The translations under genes and the position numbers were made by a program. Of a stretch of 64,000 nucleotides of DNA, positions 32,267 to 43,429 are shown piece by piece. Source of the stretch: Tetrapisispora phaffii CBS 4417 (Eukaryota; Ascomycota; Saccharomycetes; Saccharomycetales; Saccharomycetaceae); the NCBI RefSeq assembly GCF_000236905.1, contig NC_016522.1, positions 744,001 to 808,000 on the forward strand. The letters run 5' to 3'. Every line of letters begins with the position of its first letter. Position 1 is the first letter of the stretch. Under the pieces are notes generated by a model. The model had not been told where the DNA came from. It made no database searches and saw only the letters and a program-made list of their open reading frames with translations.

Positions 32267-35200
32267 ATGTCTTCTTCAGAAGCTTTTATAGCAAAATATT
32301 TGAGTCAACAACAACAATTAGAATTGATCAATGACCTGATAGATAACAATGACTTTGTAAAATTGTCTGAACTATTCGTAGCTTTGAAAGACTTACTGAT
32401 ATTATCAGATATAGACGAGGCTATCATCAAATTATACTCTAAAATAGAACCGATAATAATAGAGGTGTTGTCCAATTCTGAAATTGATGACGAGAGCTTA
32501 AATATCGAAGTAAATATAATGCAAGGTGAAACAATGGAGAATATTGTTCAATTAATCAATACCCTTCCAAGCCTTCAATGTAAGGTTCAAAATTGGATTT
32601 TAGTAAAGTTAAAGGAATATATCAGACATTTTAAGACACGTTTATTTAATCCAGAATTTTATGATAACTTTGTTAATAATTCAATAAAAAATTTTGAAGA
32701 TTCGTCATCTCAGACATACAGTGCTGTCGCTTTACTAAATTTATTGGAATGTATTCAAACATCATCAAATGATACAGAAAATCACGAAACAAGCGAGATT
32801 AATACAATTATCGTTATTTTACTTGGTTCTGATATAAATAATATAGCTTCTGCAGCTGAAAAAAACTTGAGATGGAGGATTCAATACATAGTCCAACAAT
32901 GTTTATCCTCTGATTCGTTTGATAAATTTATTTGGGTACTTATTCAATCGTTATATCAGGATGGTAAATCTTCAGAATGGAAGATATACAATGCTTTGAC
33001 TTTTCAGCTTAGATTTATATCTGCCGGTAAAATATCTGACCATTTAAAATTAATACTAAAAATCGACTCTTTTTGGGAAAATATTCAATCTGCATTAAAC
33101 AGTGATATTCACTTGTATAGAAAGCTTGGTTTATCTGTCCTTCAATCAACTATTAAAGTTATATCACTTTCTATTGAAAAAATTGATACCAAGCTATTTC
33201 ACTGGGATATGAACCAAAAGAATGAGATAATTGAAAGTTGGAAAAAATTCACCACTCTATATGAGATTATTACTTTAGATACATCATTAAACCAACTTGA
33301 AGAAGCATCTTCAGAAGTTATTGAGATATTCAAAAATGAGTATATTTATCCAAGTTGGTCAATGCTACTTTTTTCTACAGGACTTAATGCTTCAATGGAA
33401 AGTGTTAGAAAATATGTTTTATCTCTGGTCTTCAAAGTTCAAAATAAAGAAATATTTTTATCAAACACTGATATATTAAAGGATACTATTTTGCCTACTA
33501 TTGCTCAGGCGCAATTTTATATTACCGATGGCGTAACTTGCAAGTATGGTGATACTGTATCATCTTTTGTTAGTGACTTAATATTAACGGGTTCCAATAC
33601 TGCTGAGGATATTCTCAAAGTAATTTTAGAAATGATAATTGAACGTAATAGTTCATTTGATGCTTCTAGAGTTTATATATCATTTGGTATACTTTCTGCT
33701 TTCAAATCCAAAAAATTAAGAATATTGAGTTCCACTCATCTCGTACTTTTGAGAAAAATATTTGAATTTGAAGCTGAAGATGAAATTACTGAAACGACAT
33801 TACAGAAAATATATCTAAAATGTCTACTATATATATCTAAAACAGTTTCTGTTACAGAGTGGATTCACACATTAGCAAATGAAATTACTTGTAGAGGAAG
33901 TTATAGATATATTTCATCATTATTTGAAGATTTAAGAGATTTTGCAGTTATTAATTTTGAATTCGATAAGTCAAGAGACCTTTTAGAACCTCTTCTAGGA
34001 ACTTCAGTTACATTTGATTTATTGGCAGCTATCCTGTTTAGTGTAGAAGTTCAACCTACAAAATCATTTTTATTAGAAATTGCCAAATCAGAAGAAGTCC
34101 TAGATAACTACACACAGGACATAAATGATTTATTGCTCAAGTTACTAAATGAAGATCTTGAAGATGAGGAATATATACTAATGGATCAATTGTGTAAATA
34201 CAAAGGATTTTCTACAATCACCTGGACATCTGTTTCGGCCAAGCATGTTTTTCAGCAATTGAATTCTAAATTTACTGGCAATAAATTCATATTCTTTGTT
34301 TCAATCTTTGAATACACTGCAAACTATAACATGGAAGCTGATGAGATAAACTTCAATGATATTATCCAACTCTACAATACTATTAAATTGCATGTACAAC
34401 AGTTTTCTCAAGATGAATTTAAGTTTAAAGATAAAATATATGCTAATTATTTCCAATTAGTCCAGACCTACTTAAAATCGAATGCTATTGAGATTAAAAT
34501 AGGTGATGGCGAATTATCTCATTTAATTGAAATTATGAGATCAAATTGCACTACCGATAGCGGTAATTACCTTTCAGATTTCTCAATAGGTATGCTGATT
34601 GAATATATTTTAAATACATTTTTTACTGAAACAGTTGAGAATGGTGATATAGAGAACGCATATGTGCTTAACTTATTTGACATCCTAGTCTTATTGTGGG
34701 AAAATATAGCCAGTGAGCGTTTAGTACTAAAACAGCGTGCTTTCCATTTGTGCTTAATCAAATCTATATTCAATCCAATCATTATGTTACATGCTGCAAA
34801 GAAAAATAATAGCATTTATCTAATGTTAAAGGATATAGGTTGCAATATTATTGCTCAAGCGCATGCAAGGAGAGGATTTTTGCCTTCCATATCAAAATGC
34901 TTTTCTGATTTCATACCCAAATTTTCAAAGTTATTGTCTAAAGATAATAGTGAATATGAATGGATTGGAAAATTATTAAGGAAAGCATTTACTTTACAGC
35001 TGGCCAATTCTAATGTGTTTCAAATAAAAAGTACAATTGCAACTTTATTTGATAACAACTTGACTTCTTATGTTGCATCGTCTCCTTATGGTATATATTT
35101 TGATGTTTATGGTGCTGAAGAAAGTTCATCTAGAGTTTATATCATCGATACTATAATAAGTTCACCTTCATTTTTTAAAGAACATTTTGTATATGCAGCA

Positions 35201-36547
35201 TTAACAGAAACTTCAGCATTAACTCCAGTTAAAAGAACTGATGGTGTAGAAGAAGTTCAACGTTTATTGTTATGGCAATTGATAGTGGCATGTGCACCGA
35301 AGCTAGATGCAGAAATTTTAATACACTATTCATCCAAGTATATTTTGGACAGTTTATTTCTTGAGAGTTCTCCACTTGTAAGAATCTATAAGGAATGGTA
35401 TTTAGCTTTTGAAATTGCTCACTCTATTGAATCTGGTAGCATCTCCAATTCGTGTGATTTCCTGTTTTCGCAATTAGATGATCACAGCAGACCAATGTTG
35501 GTAGTCAGTGCAGAAAAGATTCTTTTTATTGTTCTCAAATACTTAGCTGAAAACGGAATTGAACATCAAGCTATTCTTGAAAGATTCATTGGTATCTTAA
35601 TTGCTAATGCTTCTTCTAACAAACCACATGTAAGACATTTCTCTAATTCCCTAATGATCAGCTTCTGGCCAGTATTCGAGGAGTCAATATCAGATAAGAC
35701 ATTGAGATTAGTTTTACATAACCTTTATGATAATGCTAAAATGTCCGAGTTAACCGGGCAATACAGAACTGGAGATGCCAATATTTGGGATCTGAAGGCA
35801 GACTATACGTTTACAAATGTTTTTGGTATTATCCTGAAAAGAACCACCGACCATGACGTTCCTTATATTTGTGAATCTACCTTTACTAAATATATGCAAC
35901 ATTTAGATGATAGCTTAATTGGAAGTGATAACGAAGATTCTTGGTTATCGAAGAGAGACCCAAGCAATAATAATAGAGAGATCAAAGTCATTGATCAAAA
36001 AGGCAGTCAATTACAGACAAAGAGTGGGGCCTGGGAAACTGTTGTAGATATCAATGCAACAGAAAATGAAGAGAAAGTAAAACGTTCAGATTTAATTGTT
36101 GTATCATCTTTGGTAGATAAACCACCTAATTTGGGTGGTATCTGTAGATTATGCGATGTTCTTGGAGTAGGATTATTGACTGTCCAAGATCTTAGGGTTA
36201 AAAATCATCCACAATTTAAAAATGTTGCAGTTACAGCCGATAAATGGATGCCAATGGTAGAAGTTCCAATTGATAACATCATCAAATTCATGCAGGAAAA
36301 AAAGAAAGAAGGCTACACATTAATAGGGCTGGAACAAACAGACAAATCTATTGAATTGAATCAGTATTACAAGTTTCCTAAAAAATCACTAATTTTATTG
36401 GGAACTGAAGCCCATGGTATACCTGGTTACTTATTAAGTGAATTGGATTTATGTCTGGAAATCCAACAGCACGGTGTCATTAGATCGATGAACATCCAAA
36501 CAGCTACTGCTGTTATCTGTTATTCATACACCGTACAGCATATGTAA
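32267..36547 (+). CDS. TRM3: tRNA (guanosine-18-2'-O) methyltransferase Trm3
   Basis: Methylates the ribose of G18 in the D-loop of cytoplasmic tRNAs. At 1426 residues it is close to S. cerevisiae Trm3 (1436). The first 1200 residues are a helical repeat-like extension typical of eukaryotic Trm3/TARBP1. The catalytic SPOUT domain is C-terminal. Motif 1 LVDKPPNLGGICRLCDVLG is near residue 1280 with the conserved Asn and Arg. Motif 2 LILLGTEAHGIP is near 1375. Motif 3 QHGVIRSMNIQTATAV is near 1405-1420. The open frame is intact over 4.3 kb. The 5' neighbour ATG20 is conserved and the 3' neighbour TIP20 comes from the sister block. Confidence 0.96.
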   Translation: MSSSEAFIAKYLSQQQQLELINDLIDNNDFVKLSELFVALKDLLILSDIDEAIIKLYSKIEPIIIEVLSNSEIDDESLNIEVNIMQGETMENIVQLINTLPSLQCKVQNWILVKLKEYIRHFKTRLFNPEFYDNFVNNSIKNFEDSSSQTYSAVALLNLLECIQTSSNDTENHETSEINTIIVILLGSDINNIASAAEKNLRWRIQYIVQQCLSSDSFDKFIWVLIQSLYQDGKSSEWKIYNALTFQLRFISAGKISDHLKLILKIDSFWENIQSALNSDIHLYRKLGLSVLQSTIKVISLSIEKIDTKLFHWDMNQKNEIIESWKKFTTLYEIITLDTSLNQLEEASSEVIEIFKNEYIYPSWSMLLFSTGLNASMESVRKYVLSLVFKVQNKEIFLSNTDILKDTILPTIAQAQFYITDGVTCKYGDTVSSFVSDLILTGSNTAEDILKVILEMIIERNSSFDASRVYISFGILSAFKSKKLRILSSTHLVLLRKIFEFEAEDEITETTLQKIYLKCLLYISKTVSVTEWIHTLANEITCRGSYRYISSLFEDLRDFAVINFEFDKSRDLLEPLLGTSVTFDLLAAILFSVEVQPTKSFLLEIAKSEEVLDNYTQDINDLLLKLLNEDLEDEEYILMDQLCKYKGFSTITWTSVSAKHVFQQLNSKFTGNKFIFFVSIFEYTANYNMEADEINFNDIIQLYNTIKLHVQQFSQDEFKFKDKIYANYFQLVQTYLKSNAIEIKIGDGELSHLIEIMRSNCTTDSGNYLSDFSIGMLIEYILNTFFTETVENGDIENAYVLNLFDILVLLWENIASERLVLKQRAFHLCLIKSIFNPIIMLHAAKKNNSIYLMLKDIGCNIIAQAHARRGFLPSISKCFSDFIPKFSKLLSKDNSEYEWIGKLLRKAFTLQLANSNVFQIKSTIATLFDNNLTSYVASSPYGIYFDVYGAEESSSRVYIIDTIISSPSFFKEHFVYAALTETSALTPVKRTDGVEEVQRLLLWQLIVACAPKLDAEILIHYSSKYILDSLFLESSPLVRIYKEWYLAFEIAHSIESGSISNSCDFLFSQLDDHSRPMLVVSAEKILFIVLKYLAENGIEHQAILERFIGILIANASSNKPHVRHFSNSLMISFWPVFEESISDKTLRLVLHNLYDNAKMSELTGQYRTGDANIWDLKADYTFTNVFGIILKRTTDHDVPYICESTFTKYMQHLDDSLIGSDNEDSWLSKRDPSNNNREIKVIDQKGSQLQTKSGAWETVVDINATENEEKVKRSDLIVVSSLVDKPPNLGGICRLCDVLGVGLLTVQDLRVKNHPQFKNVAVTADKWMPMVEVPIDNIIKFMQEKKKEGYTLIGLEQTDKSIELNQYYKFPKKSLILLGTEAHGIPGYLLSELDLCLEIQQHGVIRSMNIQTATAVICYSYTVQHM

Positions 36548-37012
36548 CTTAGATAAACACAACCTATTTTAAATATTTAAAAAAGTATGTTGATCAAAGA
36601 TATAACTCAATTGTTGTATAATTTTGGTATAGAATCTGTGAGGTTACAATAATTTGATCTTATTTTATCATTTGATATACATAATTTATGTATATATTTA
36701 TATATTTAGATATTGTGAGGTTCTGAAATTTTCGTAACTGTAGCTATTTTCAATGTTCAAAAACTAAAATAATAAACACATCACTTATTTGGTTGGATAA
36801 AATATACACATTTAAAAGACCAATTACTCAGGTTTTGATGCTCATATTATTACTTGTCATGACATTCTTAAAGTAATCCACTATTTAAAGAACGATCAAG
36901 GACCCTGACTGTTCAATTGAGGACATACCCACGAATGCTTAAGCATAAAATCAAGAAACAGATTAAAAATTATAAGTGATTTTTTTTCGACAGATATTAT
37001 TGACATTAAACA
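36548..37012. other. Intergenic region TRM3 to TIP20
   Basis: 465 bp of AT-rich DNA between tandem plus-strand genes. No motif or RNA gene was recognised. Confidence 0.6.
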
Positions 37013-39151
37013 ATGCTTAGAGATATTAATGATATATTAGATATTACCTCAAAGATTGAGGAAGTTAATAGAGAGAGAGATGAATTGGCTTCCAAAATTC
37101 AGAAGATAAATGCTACTTCTGAATTAGCATTACGGGAATCCACACATAGAGACAAAATTGTTACTGAGGCCACAAAAGATATATTAAATAATGCTAAATC
37201 ATTAGATAGTGTTATTGAACTTAAAGATAAATATGGTGATCTTTCCATTTTGAATAATCTGCAAGAACATTTCAAGAAACAGAAAAAAATAGATTTAGCA
37301 TTGAAGGATTTAGAGAACGTGGAATCTGATATAAACTCATTATTTTTAGATTCAATTATTAATACTAATTATGAGGTGGTCAAAGAAATAGCAGATAAAC
37401 TAAATGTGTTTGTAAGTGAATATTTAAATCTTGATTCCAAAATATCAACATTTTTGCAATCGTTAATTAAAAAATTTAATGAAGAATTTTTGGAAAATTA
37501 CATTAGTGTTATTTCTGAGGATTTTGAAAAAGAATTGTTAGAGGCAAAATGGGATAAGATTGATTACATGCTAAGGATTGATGATAATGTACTAAAATTA
37601 CGAGCTTTATCCACGAATATCTATAAATTTTCACAATGCTACATTATATGCAATGAGAATGATAACAATAAGTTACAAAAATTTAGATTTAGAAATTTTA
37701 AATCGATTGCTAATAACTTCAAGATTAGATTTATGTTTCATTTCCATGAAACAAATTTAAACAATAAAAAATTTAAGTTACAAATATATTTTCAATTTTT
37801 GAATTCATATTTATCTGAGAATTTGTACAAATGCATTAACATTTTTCATGATCATAGAAATGCAATCTCTGAAAGTTTAGTTCATGAGCAATTTATCGAC
37901 CACATCTTAGAACCTATAAGAACTAAAATTAAGTTCATATTAATGAATAAAAAAAAGGAAAATGATATTAAAACATTACTTATTTTAATATCTGAAATTC
38001 TAACAACAGATAAAAATTTAACTAAAAGTTATAAATACCAAGGGAATTCATTAATTAATTTAATACCATCGGATATATGGGATTTGTGGGTTAGTTATCA
38101 CATTGAAGTTTCAACAAAACAGGTTGATTCTCTTTTCAATGTCAATAATCCTAATGCGAATTCAAACGAAGATCAATTAACAAACTCATCTAAAGACTTT
38201 ATTAAGCTATTTAATAAATTTTTTTTGAATTTAGAAGCATTTTTTGAACTATCTTTGATCTCGATACATGAAGAATATAAATTGATTTTATTCTCTAAAA
38301 TATTTTTAAATTTGATTAATAAGTATTTGAGTTTTGTATTGGAGATAAACATTTTGAAGGATGGTAATAAACATTCAAAACAAGAGGAACTGTTACAAAC
38401 TTTGATAAAATTGGAAAATTTGTCAATAGTTAATAAAATGCTTATAGAATATTCTAATAATTTAATATTCATTCAATTAACTGATCTAGTGAACAAACAA
38501 AATAAGTCAAATTCTCAAAAAATAAATTCAATTTTTGAAAATGTTATTAATGAGTATGAAACGAATATCAATCATGATATTAAAGATTCAATTATTTACA
38601 GAATCCAAAAATTATTGAAAGAATCATTATTGAAGTATTTTAAGATCTCTTCAAAAACATGGAGCACTATCTCAGATAATTCAGATAATGCTAATAAAAA
38701 TATGCATATTAGCAGTGAACTATCAAATACGGTTAAATTAATGACCAATATAAATACTCAATTGAAAAATTTAGATATTGATCAAAGCCTTAAATTTTCT
38801 ATTGGAAATGAAATTCTAAATATCACAGTAAAATATTTCACAGAAAATATCTTAAAATTAAATATTTTCAACAGACAAGGGTTAATGCAAGTTAAACATG
38901 ATTATGAATCTGTGGTTATGTCTTTAGATATACTAAACGACGATTACATTAATTTTAATCATAAAATAATGTTGGAATCGTTAGCCATTTTAAATCTAAA
39001 ATATGATTTCAATGCTCAAGAATTTACATTGAAGGAATATGCTAAGGGTAATCAATTTACAGATCTGAAGGATTACTTATCAATCAAATACATGAATGAT
39101 TCGGAAATTCAAGAAACATTATTCAGAATAGTATACGGCAACATAGTTTAG
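37013..39151 (+). CDS. TIP20: Dsl1 tethering complex subunit Tip20
   Basis: Peripheral ER protein that, with Dsl1 and Sec39, tethers Golgi-derived COPI vesicles for fusion with the ER SNAREs. The 712 residues (701 in S. cerevisiae) are helical. The N-terminal coiled coil begins MLRDINDILDITSKIEEVNRERDELASK. Matching blocks are NFKSIANNFKIRFMFHFHETN, YFQFLNSYLSENLYKCINIFHD, NFIQLTDLV-like sequence and the C-terminal LFRIVYGNIV. The gene is very AT-rich, with many Asn, Lys and Ile codons. In S. cerevisiae it is YGL145W near ARO2, so its place after TRM3 reflects interleaving of sister blocks. Confidence 0.93.
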   Translation: MLRDINDILDITSKIEEVNRERDELASKIQKINATSELALRESTHRDKIVTEATKDILNNAKSLDSVIELKDKYGDLSILNNLQEHFKKQKKIDLALKDLENVESDINSLFLDSIINTNYEVVKEIADKLNVFVSEYLNLDSKISTFLQSLIKKFNEEFLENYISVISEDFEKELLEAKWDKIDYMLRIDDNVLKLRALSTNIYKFSQCYIICNENDNNKLQKFRFRNFKSIANNFKIRFMFHFHETNLNNKKFKLQIYFQFLNSYLSENLYKCINIFHDHRNAISESLVHEQFIDHILEPIRTKIKFILMNKKKENDIKTLLILISEILTTDKNLTKSYKYQGNSLINLIPSDIWDLWVSYHIEVSTKQVDSLFNVNNPNANSNEDQLTNSSKDFIKLFNKFFLNLEAFFELSLISIHEEYKLILFSKIFLNLINKYLSFVLEINILKDGNKHSKQEELLQTLIKLENLSIVNKMLIEYSNNLIFIQLTDLVNKQNKSNSQKINSIFENVINEYETNINHDIKDSIIYRIQKLLKESLLKYFKISSKTWSTISDNSDNANKNMHISSELSNTVKLMTNINTQLKNLDIDQSLKFSIGNEILNITVKYFTENILKLNIFNRQGLMQVKHDYESVVMSLDILNDDYINFNHKIMLESLAILNLKYDFNAQEFTLKEYAKGNQFTDLKDYLSIKYMNDSEIQETLFRIVYGNIV

Positions 39152-39934
39152 AATAAAATGTTGTAATATATATTTATAGCATTAAAACGAACATATAGTA
39201 TTTCTGATAGAAACTCAACACAGCATATGTTTACGATAAATTTTGTTCTAGCATAATCTTAAGATAGGTAAACTAATAAGTATTCATCACTGCAACTTTA
39301 CTTATTTTATAAAAACGTCAGCCATGCATGACTCCACAGTCAGGTTATTTGCCTCATTAGTGGGGCTAAAACGACATTCTATTATTACAATGACTCTAGT
39401 TATTTTTACCAACAATTATATTTCTTTACTGCCCTTAAGAGTACCTATTGACTGATACTACTACATACTTATATACCTTTATAGATATCTTGATATCTGA
39501 TATTTATCTGTATATGTCCATTGTGAAATGAGATTATTAATTTTTGCTCACAAAAGTACGCGATATTGAATTTTCTCTTTACAGTAAGAAATATTAGTTA
39601 CTTCTAAAATATATGCCTCTTTATAAGAATATAATTTTATAAAAGTATTGGTAATGGTTTAATATTTTATTAAAATATTGATCTTTCGATAATACACGAG
39701 TGTAAGACTAGGTCTAACGCCAGTTTAATACTATATAACAGTCAAGAAGACAAACTATACCTTATTTTTGATATTTTCTTTTATTTGACATTCACGTTCT
39801 TCCTCTCACTTTTTAATATCCCACAATAATCATATCTCAGATAGGTATACATATAAGAGAAGATAATATACTCTTTAATATTCTACATTTTCTTTAAATT
39901 ATTGGTAATAACATTGCTAAGCTTTTGAACTAGC
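39152..39934. other. Intergenic region TIP20 to EAR1
   Basis: 783 bp, AT-rich. It contains a small inverted repeat TGACT-N4-AGTCA (39329-39342) and an additional TGACTC near 39391. It marks the junction between the YDL/YGL and YMR/YDL gene-order segments. No gene or RNA was recognised. Confidence 0.6.
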
Positions 39935-41566
39935 ATGATAATTCAAAGTTTCGATAACCAAGGCATTCCCTTAAATAATAACCAAGACAAAATTAATTAT
40001 GATGGTGATGATTTGGATGGAGATTTAATTATATATTCTTTCATAATTATGTTACTAACATATCTGGTATTGACTGGGATATTACTTCTGGTTAGATTTA
40101 TTTTTATCAGATGGCATACCACAACTGGGAGGTTATCATTATTTCCTACTTTTGGTGAACTGGATTTAGATTTAGAAAGAGATTTAAATGGAGCACATTC
40201 GAATATTAGAAGGTTCCGCAACCAAAACAATGACCAGAATAGTACATATGATAATACGTCAGATCATGGAAATAGAACTAGTAAAAGAAAAAGTAAATAT
40301 AGCATCAATGAAATGAATAGGAGATGGCCATCGGTGCTATTTGATGAAAACGATAATGAAATAATCTTTAAGACAAATAATTTGCCAATAGAAGAGCAGT
40401 TCTATTTTAGGCAAGGTGAAGAGTACATTAAATCAAACCCACCTTTGATTATTCCATATAATCATAATTATGATGTCACGGGTATTGATGATAATGAAGA
40501 TGCGATAATCAACGAACAAACAAAAATTTACATCAAGGAAGAAGGTGCAAGTGCATGGACTTTTGTTCCTGATGTGAACTTACCAAATGATACAGTTCTT
40601 ATCACAAACAAAACCGAGGTAGAATTCTTAAATTATAATTACGATGCATCTGTTCAAACTAATTTACCTATTCCAAGATTGAATAGAGTTTATTATTGTG
40701 AATTTAAAATATATGAAGTCAACAACTCCAACCAAGTGAACGACTTTGAATTAAGAGATGGAGAAGTGATATCATTCGGATTAGCCACATCTCCATATCC
40801 CTATTTCAGACTTCCCGGTAGACATCATCATTCTATAGCATACGATTCTACAGGGGCTAGAAGGTTCAATGATCCATTCGAAATGGACTCTGACTTAAAA
40901 AATCTATTTCCAAAGTGTCAAAGAGGTGATGTTATTGGTGTTGGCTATAGGATCAACAGTGGTACTGTTTTCTTTACAAGGAATGGTAAAAAAGTAAGTG
41001 AAAAAGAAGTTGGAGGCCACATTAAGGGATGGAAATTCAAATATCTATACCCTATAGTGGGTGCAAATGTTCCTTGTAAAATCCATGTAAATTTAGGTAC
41101 GAGTGGATTTGTATTCATTGAAGCAAATGTTAAAAAATGGGGATTTGCAAAAGCCCATGGATTGAAATTACCTCCACCATCTTATAATAATTATGGAAAT
41201 GATACATTATTAGAGGGAATTAATGATGATGATGATAATTCTCAATTGCATGATGAAAGTGATGAAAGCGATTACGAAAATGAATACAGAATTCAAAACG
41301 ATATTTTCGATGAGAATGGTGATTTATTACCACCGCCTCCAAGTTTTGAATATAGTGTTTCACCTAATCATAAATCAATTGTAAATGGTGAACCACTGAC
41401 GCTAGACTCATACCCTACACAACCGCCTGACTATTCAGATTATACTGAGAGTAATGGTTTATTAGCTAATTTTGAACACGAAAATGAACAAGGGACCTCT
41501 AATGAGGAAGAAGATGATGACGATGACCTTCAGGAATACGATAATGATATGGAAGAATATCGATGA
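39935..41566 (+). CDS. EAR1: Rsp5 adaptor Ear1 (Ssh4/Ear1 SPRY family)
   Basis: Endosomal membrane adaptor that recruits the Rsp5 ubiquitin ligase to cargo for multivesicular-body sorting. The 543 residues have a short acidic N-terminus and one membrane span (about 31-58). RWHTTTGR follows directly after the span. A SPRY domain lies at about 245-365 (YFRLPGRHHHSIAYDSTGARRFNDPF, then KGWKFKYLYPIVGANVP). Two Rsp5-binding PPxY motifs are visible, PPSY (414-417) and PPDY (497-500). The C-terminus is acidic. Its closest relative is Ssh4. The name Ear1 is supported by nearby CEP3 and MLH1, since EAR1 is YMR171C beside YMR168C and YMR167W. Confidence 0.85.
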   Translation: MIIQSFDNQGIPLNNNQDKINYDGDDLDGDLIIYSFIIMLLTYLVLTGILLLVRFIFIRWHTTTGRLSLFPTFGELDLDLERDLNGAHSNIRRFRNQNNDQNSTYDNTSDHGNRTSKRKSKYSINEMNRRWPSVLFDENDNEIIFKTNNLPIEEQFYFRQGEEYIKSNPPLIIPYNHNYDVTGIDDNEDAIINEQTKIYIKEEGASAWTFVPDVNLPNDTVLITNKTEVEFLNYNYDASVQTNLPIPRLNRVYYCEFKIYEVNNSNQVNDFELRDGEVISFGLATSPYPYFRLPGRHHHSIAYDSTGARRFNDPFEMDSDLKNLFPKCQRGDVIGVGYRINSGTVFFTRNGKKVSEKEVGGHIKGWKFKYLYPIVGANVPCKIHVNLGTSGFVFIEANVKKWGFAKAHGLKLPPPSYNNYGNDTLLEGINDDDDNSQLHDESDESDYENEYRIQNDIFDENGDLLPPPPSFEYSVSPNHKSIVNGEPLTLDSYPTQPPDYSDYTESNGLLANFEHENEQGTSNEEEDDDDDLQEYDNDMEEYR

Positions 41567-41782
41567 TATCATTTAGATACATGATCTAGTATATTAAATA
41601 TACATCTATTGGTTTATTACTTATACATAAAACATTTTTATTTAGGAAACGGTATGCAATATATTTTCTGCAAATTATATAATTTTATTTATACAAATGA
41701 ACTACTTTAATAGTAAGTCAAAATTACAAAAAAAATGTAAAAATGTTTCATTTATCATGGGGTGTTGGAATATGGTTATTAT

Positions 41783-43429
41783 TTATAACCACCTATTAAT
41801 TACATTATTGTCATGGCTATTTGAATTATTATTATAGTTTATATTCATATGCATATCTGATGTTGTTCTGAAATATTCAGGGGTATTCATTAGCATGTTA
41901 TTATTGCTAGTATTGTTGTTGTTCTTAGTATTGTTGTTGGTATTATTAACAGCAGCGGTGGTAGCGGTAGTGGTGTTTGTAGCAGCAGTAGCAACAATAG
42001 GAATTGGATTAGCAAAATCATATTGTTGTTGTTGTTGTTGTTGTTGTTGTGTCTGTGTCTGTACTGGTTGTGTCTGTTGTAAATTCATGTTTAATTGATT
42101 TTCACTTAAATCACTTATGCCGATATTTGGATCCATCATTGTTTGATAATTGTTTAATTCTTGAACATTATTAGTTAACATACTCGATGTATCATTATTG
42201 TCAAAGAAGAAATTTTGATTTCTTGGATTTAAATAGCTTGGTTGATACTGTTGTTGTAACTGTGGTTGGTTGTATCCATTTAATTGCATCGGACTTCTTG
42301 AAACAAGAGGTTGTTGTATATATTGCTTCTGCTGCTGCTGCTGTTGTGGTTGTGGGTAGAGGAGATGCTGCTGCTGATTTGGAAATGAGTTGAGGGTTGG
42401 CTGTTGATTAACATTCACGTTTGTGCAATTATAATCTAGAATCAACGAATTTATGAACCTTAATGAATCCTGTAAACCTTTCAATACATGTGGTATATTT
42501 GAACCACCGATGAATGCATCGCTGACTTGCCTACCTTCTGAGAAATCTTCACAAATGGACCATTGATTTGCATTCAAATTATCAGAGTTTGATTGTTCAA
42601 GGAAAAATACTGCGAAATTTGGGGATCTCGATAGTGATATCTTCAACTCACCTAGTTTTAAATCATCTTTATTTGTTTTTGTAGATTTTTGATTTGAAAT
42701 TATATCATCAGTCTCTAATACTAACGAGCAATTTGTAATTGTATTTATTGGATAGAAAATCCTAAATAGAATCTTTGTATTATTTGCAATAGCACTGAAA
42801 AAATAATTTATTTCATAATTTTTTTTGGAGATTAGTGCAATTAAATCTGTCTTATCCAACATAAGATTATTAATCGAAATTGGGGATAAATTAGTTAAAT
42901 TTGAAACGGAGGAGAGGATCAGTTCATTTGGGTTTTTACTCTTTAAAGAACCACTCTTCATTCTATTCCAACTCCCTACCGTGATTGAGCAAACATCTAT
43001 GAAATAATAATTGTTATTTGACGTTAGTGGAATTGTATCGAACGCAAGAAAAATAGGACTAGTACTATTTTTCTTATTACCAATGATACTATTCTGATCG
43101 CCTGAAGCCGAATCATGGCCTGTATTCAAATTAGACTTGTCAGTCTTTCTCATCTTTGCCCTTCTGTTTTGAAACCATATTCTAATTTTTTTTTCAGATA
43201 ATCCTGTCACTTCAGATAAGACTTTCCTTCTCTTTGAAGAAGGATTAGTGTTCTTTAAAAATTCAGCCTTTAGCACATCCAAAGCCTCACCTCTTGCCCT
43301 CGTTCTCTTTTGTTTACTAGGATCCATATCATTATTTTTAGTCAAATTCTGCATGGGTGGTGCATTGGATTGAAACTGCTGCGTATTAGCCTTCTGGTCC
43401 GTCATGTAATACTGATAGCTATTATTCAT
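41783..43429 (-). CDS. PHO2: Homeodomain transcription factor Pho2
   Basis: Co-activator with Pho4, Bas1 and Swi5 of phosphate, purine and HO genes. The 548 residues have the homeodomain at about 40-99 (KRTRARGEALDVLKAEFL) with recognition helix KIRIWFQNRRAKMRK. A conserved activation/interaction region follows (FIDVCSITVGSWNRMKSGSLK, then NWS-type ICEDFSEGRQVSDAFIGGSNIPH). The C-terminal third is Gln- and Asn-rich, with a run of ten Gln. The LSPI sequence matching the reported Cdk site SPIK in S. cerevisiae reads LSPIS here. The protein ends RWL, like the RWI of the orthologue. It is convergent with EAR1 and divergent from CEP3. Confidence 0.95.
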   Translation of the reverse strand: MNNSYQYYMTDQKANTQQFQSNAPPMQNLTKNNDMDPSKQKRTRARGEALDVLKAEFLKNTNPSSKRRKVLSEVTGLSEKKIRIWFQNRRAKMRKTDKSNLNTGHDSASGDQNSIIGNKKNSTSPIFLAFDTIPLTSNNNYYFIDVCSITVGSWNRMKSGSLKSKNPNELILSSVSNLTNLSPISINNLMLDKTDLIALISKKNYEINYFFSAIANNTKILFRIFYPINTITNCSLVLETDDIISNQKSTKTNKDDLKLGELKISLSRSPNFAVFFLEQSNSDNLNANQWSICEDFSEGRQVSDAFIGGSNIPHVLKGLQDSLRFINSLILDYNCTNVNVNQQPTLNSFPNQQQHLLYPQPQQQQQQKQYIQQPLVSRSPMQLNGYNQPQLQQQYQPSYLNPRNQNFFFDNNDTSSMLTNNVQELNNYQTMMDPNIGISDLSENQLNMNLQQTQPVQTQTQQQQQQQQQYDFANPIPIVATAATNTTTATTAAVNNTNNNTKNNNNTSNNNMLMNTPEYFRTTSDMHMNINYNNNSNSHDNNVINRWL

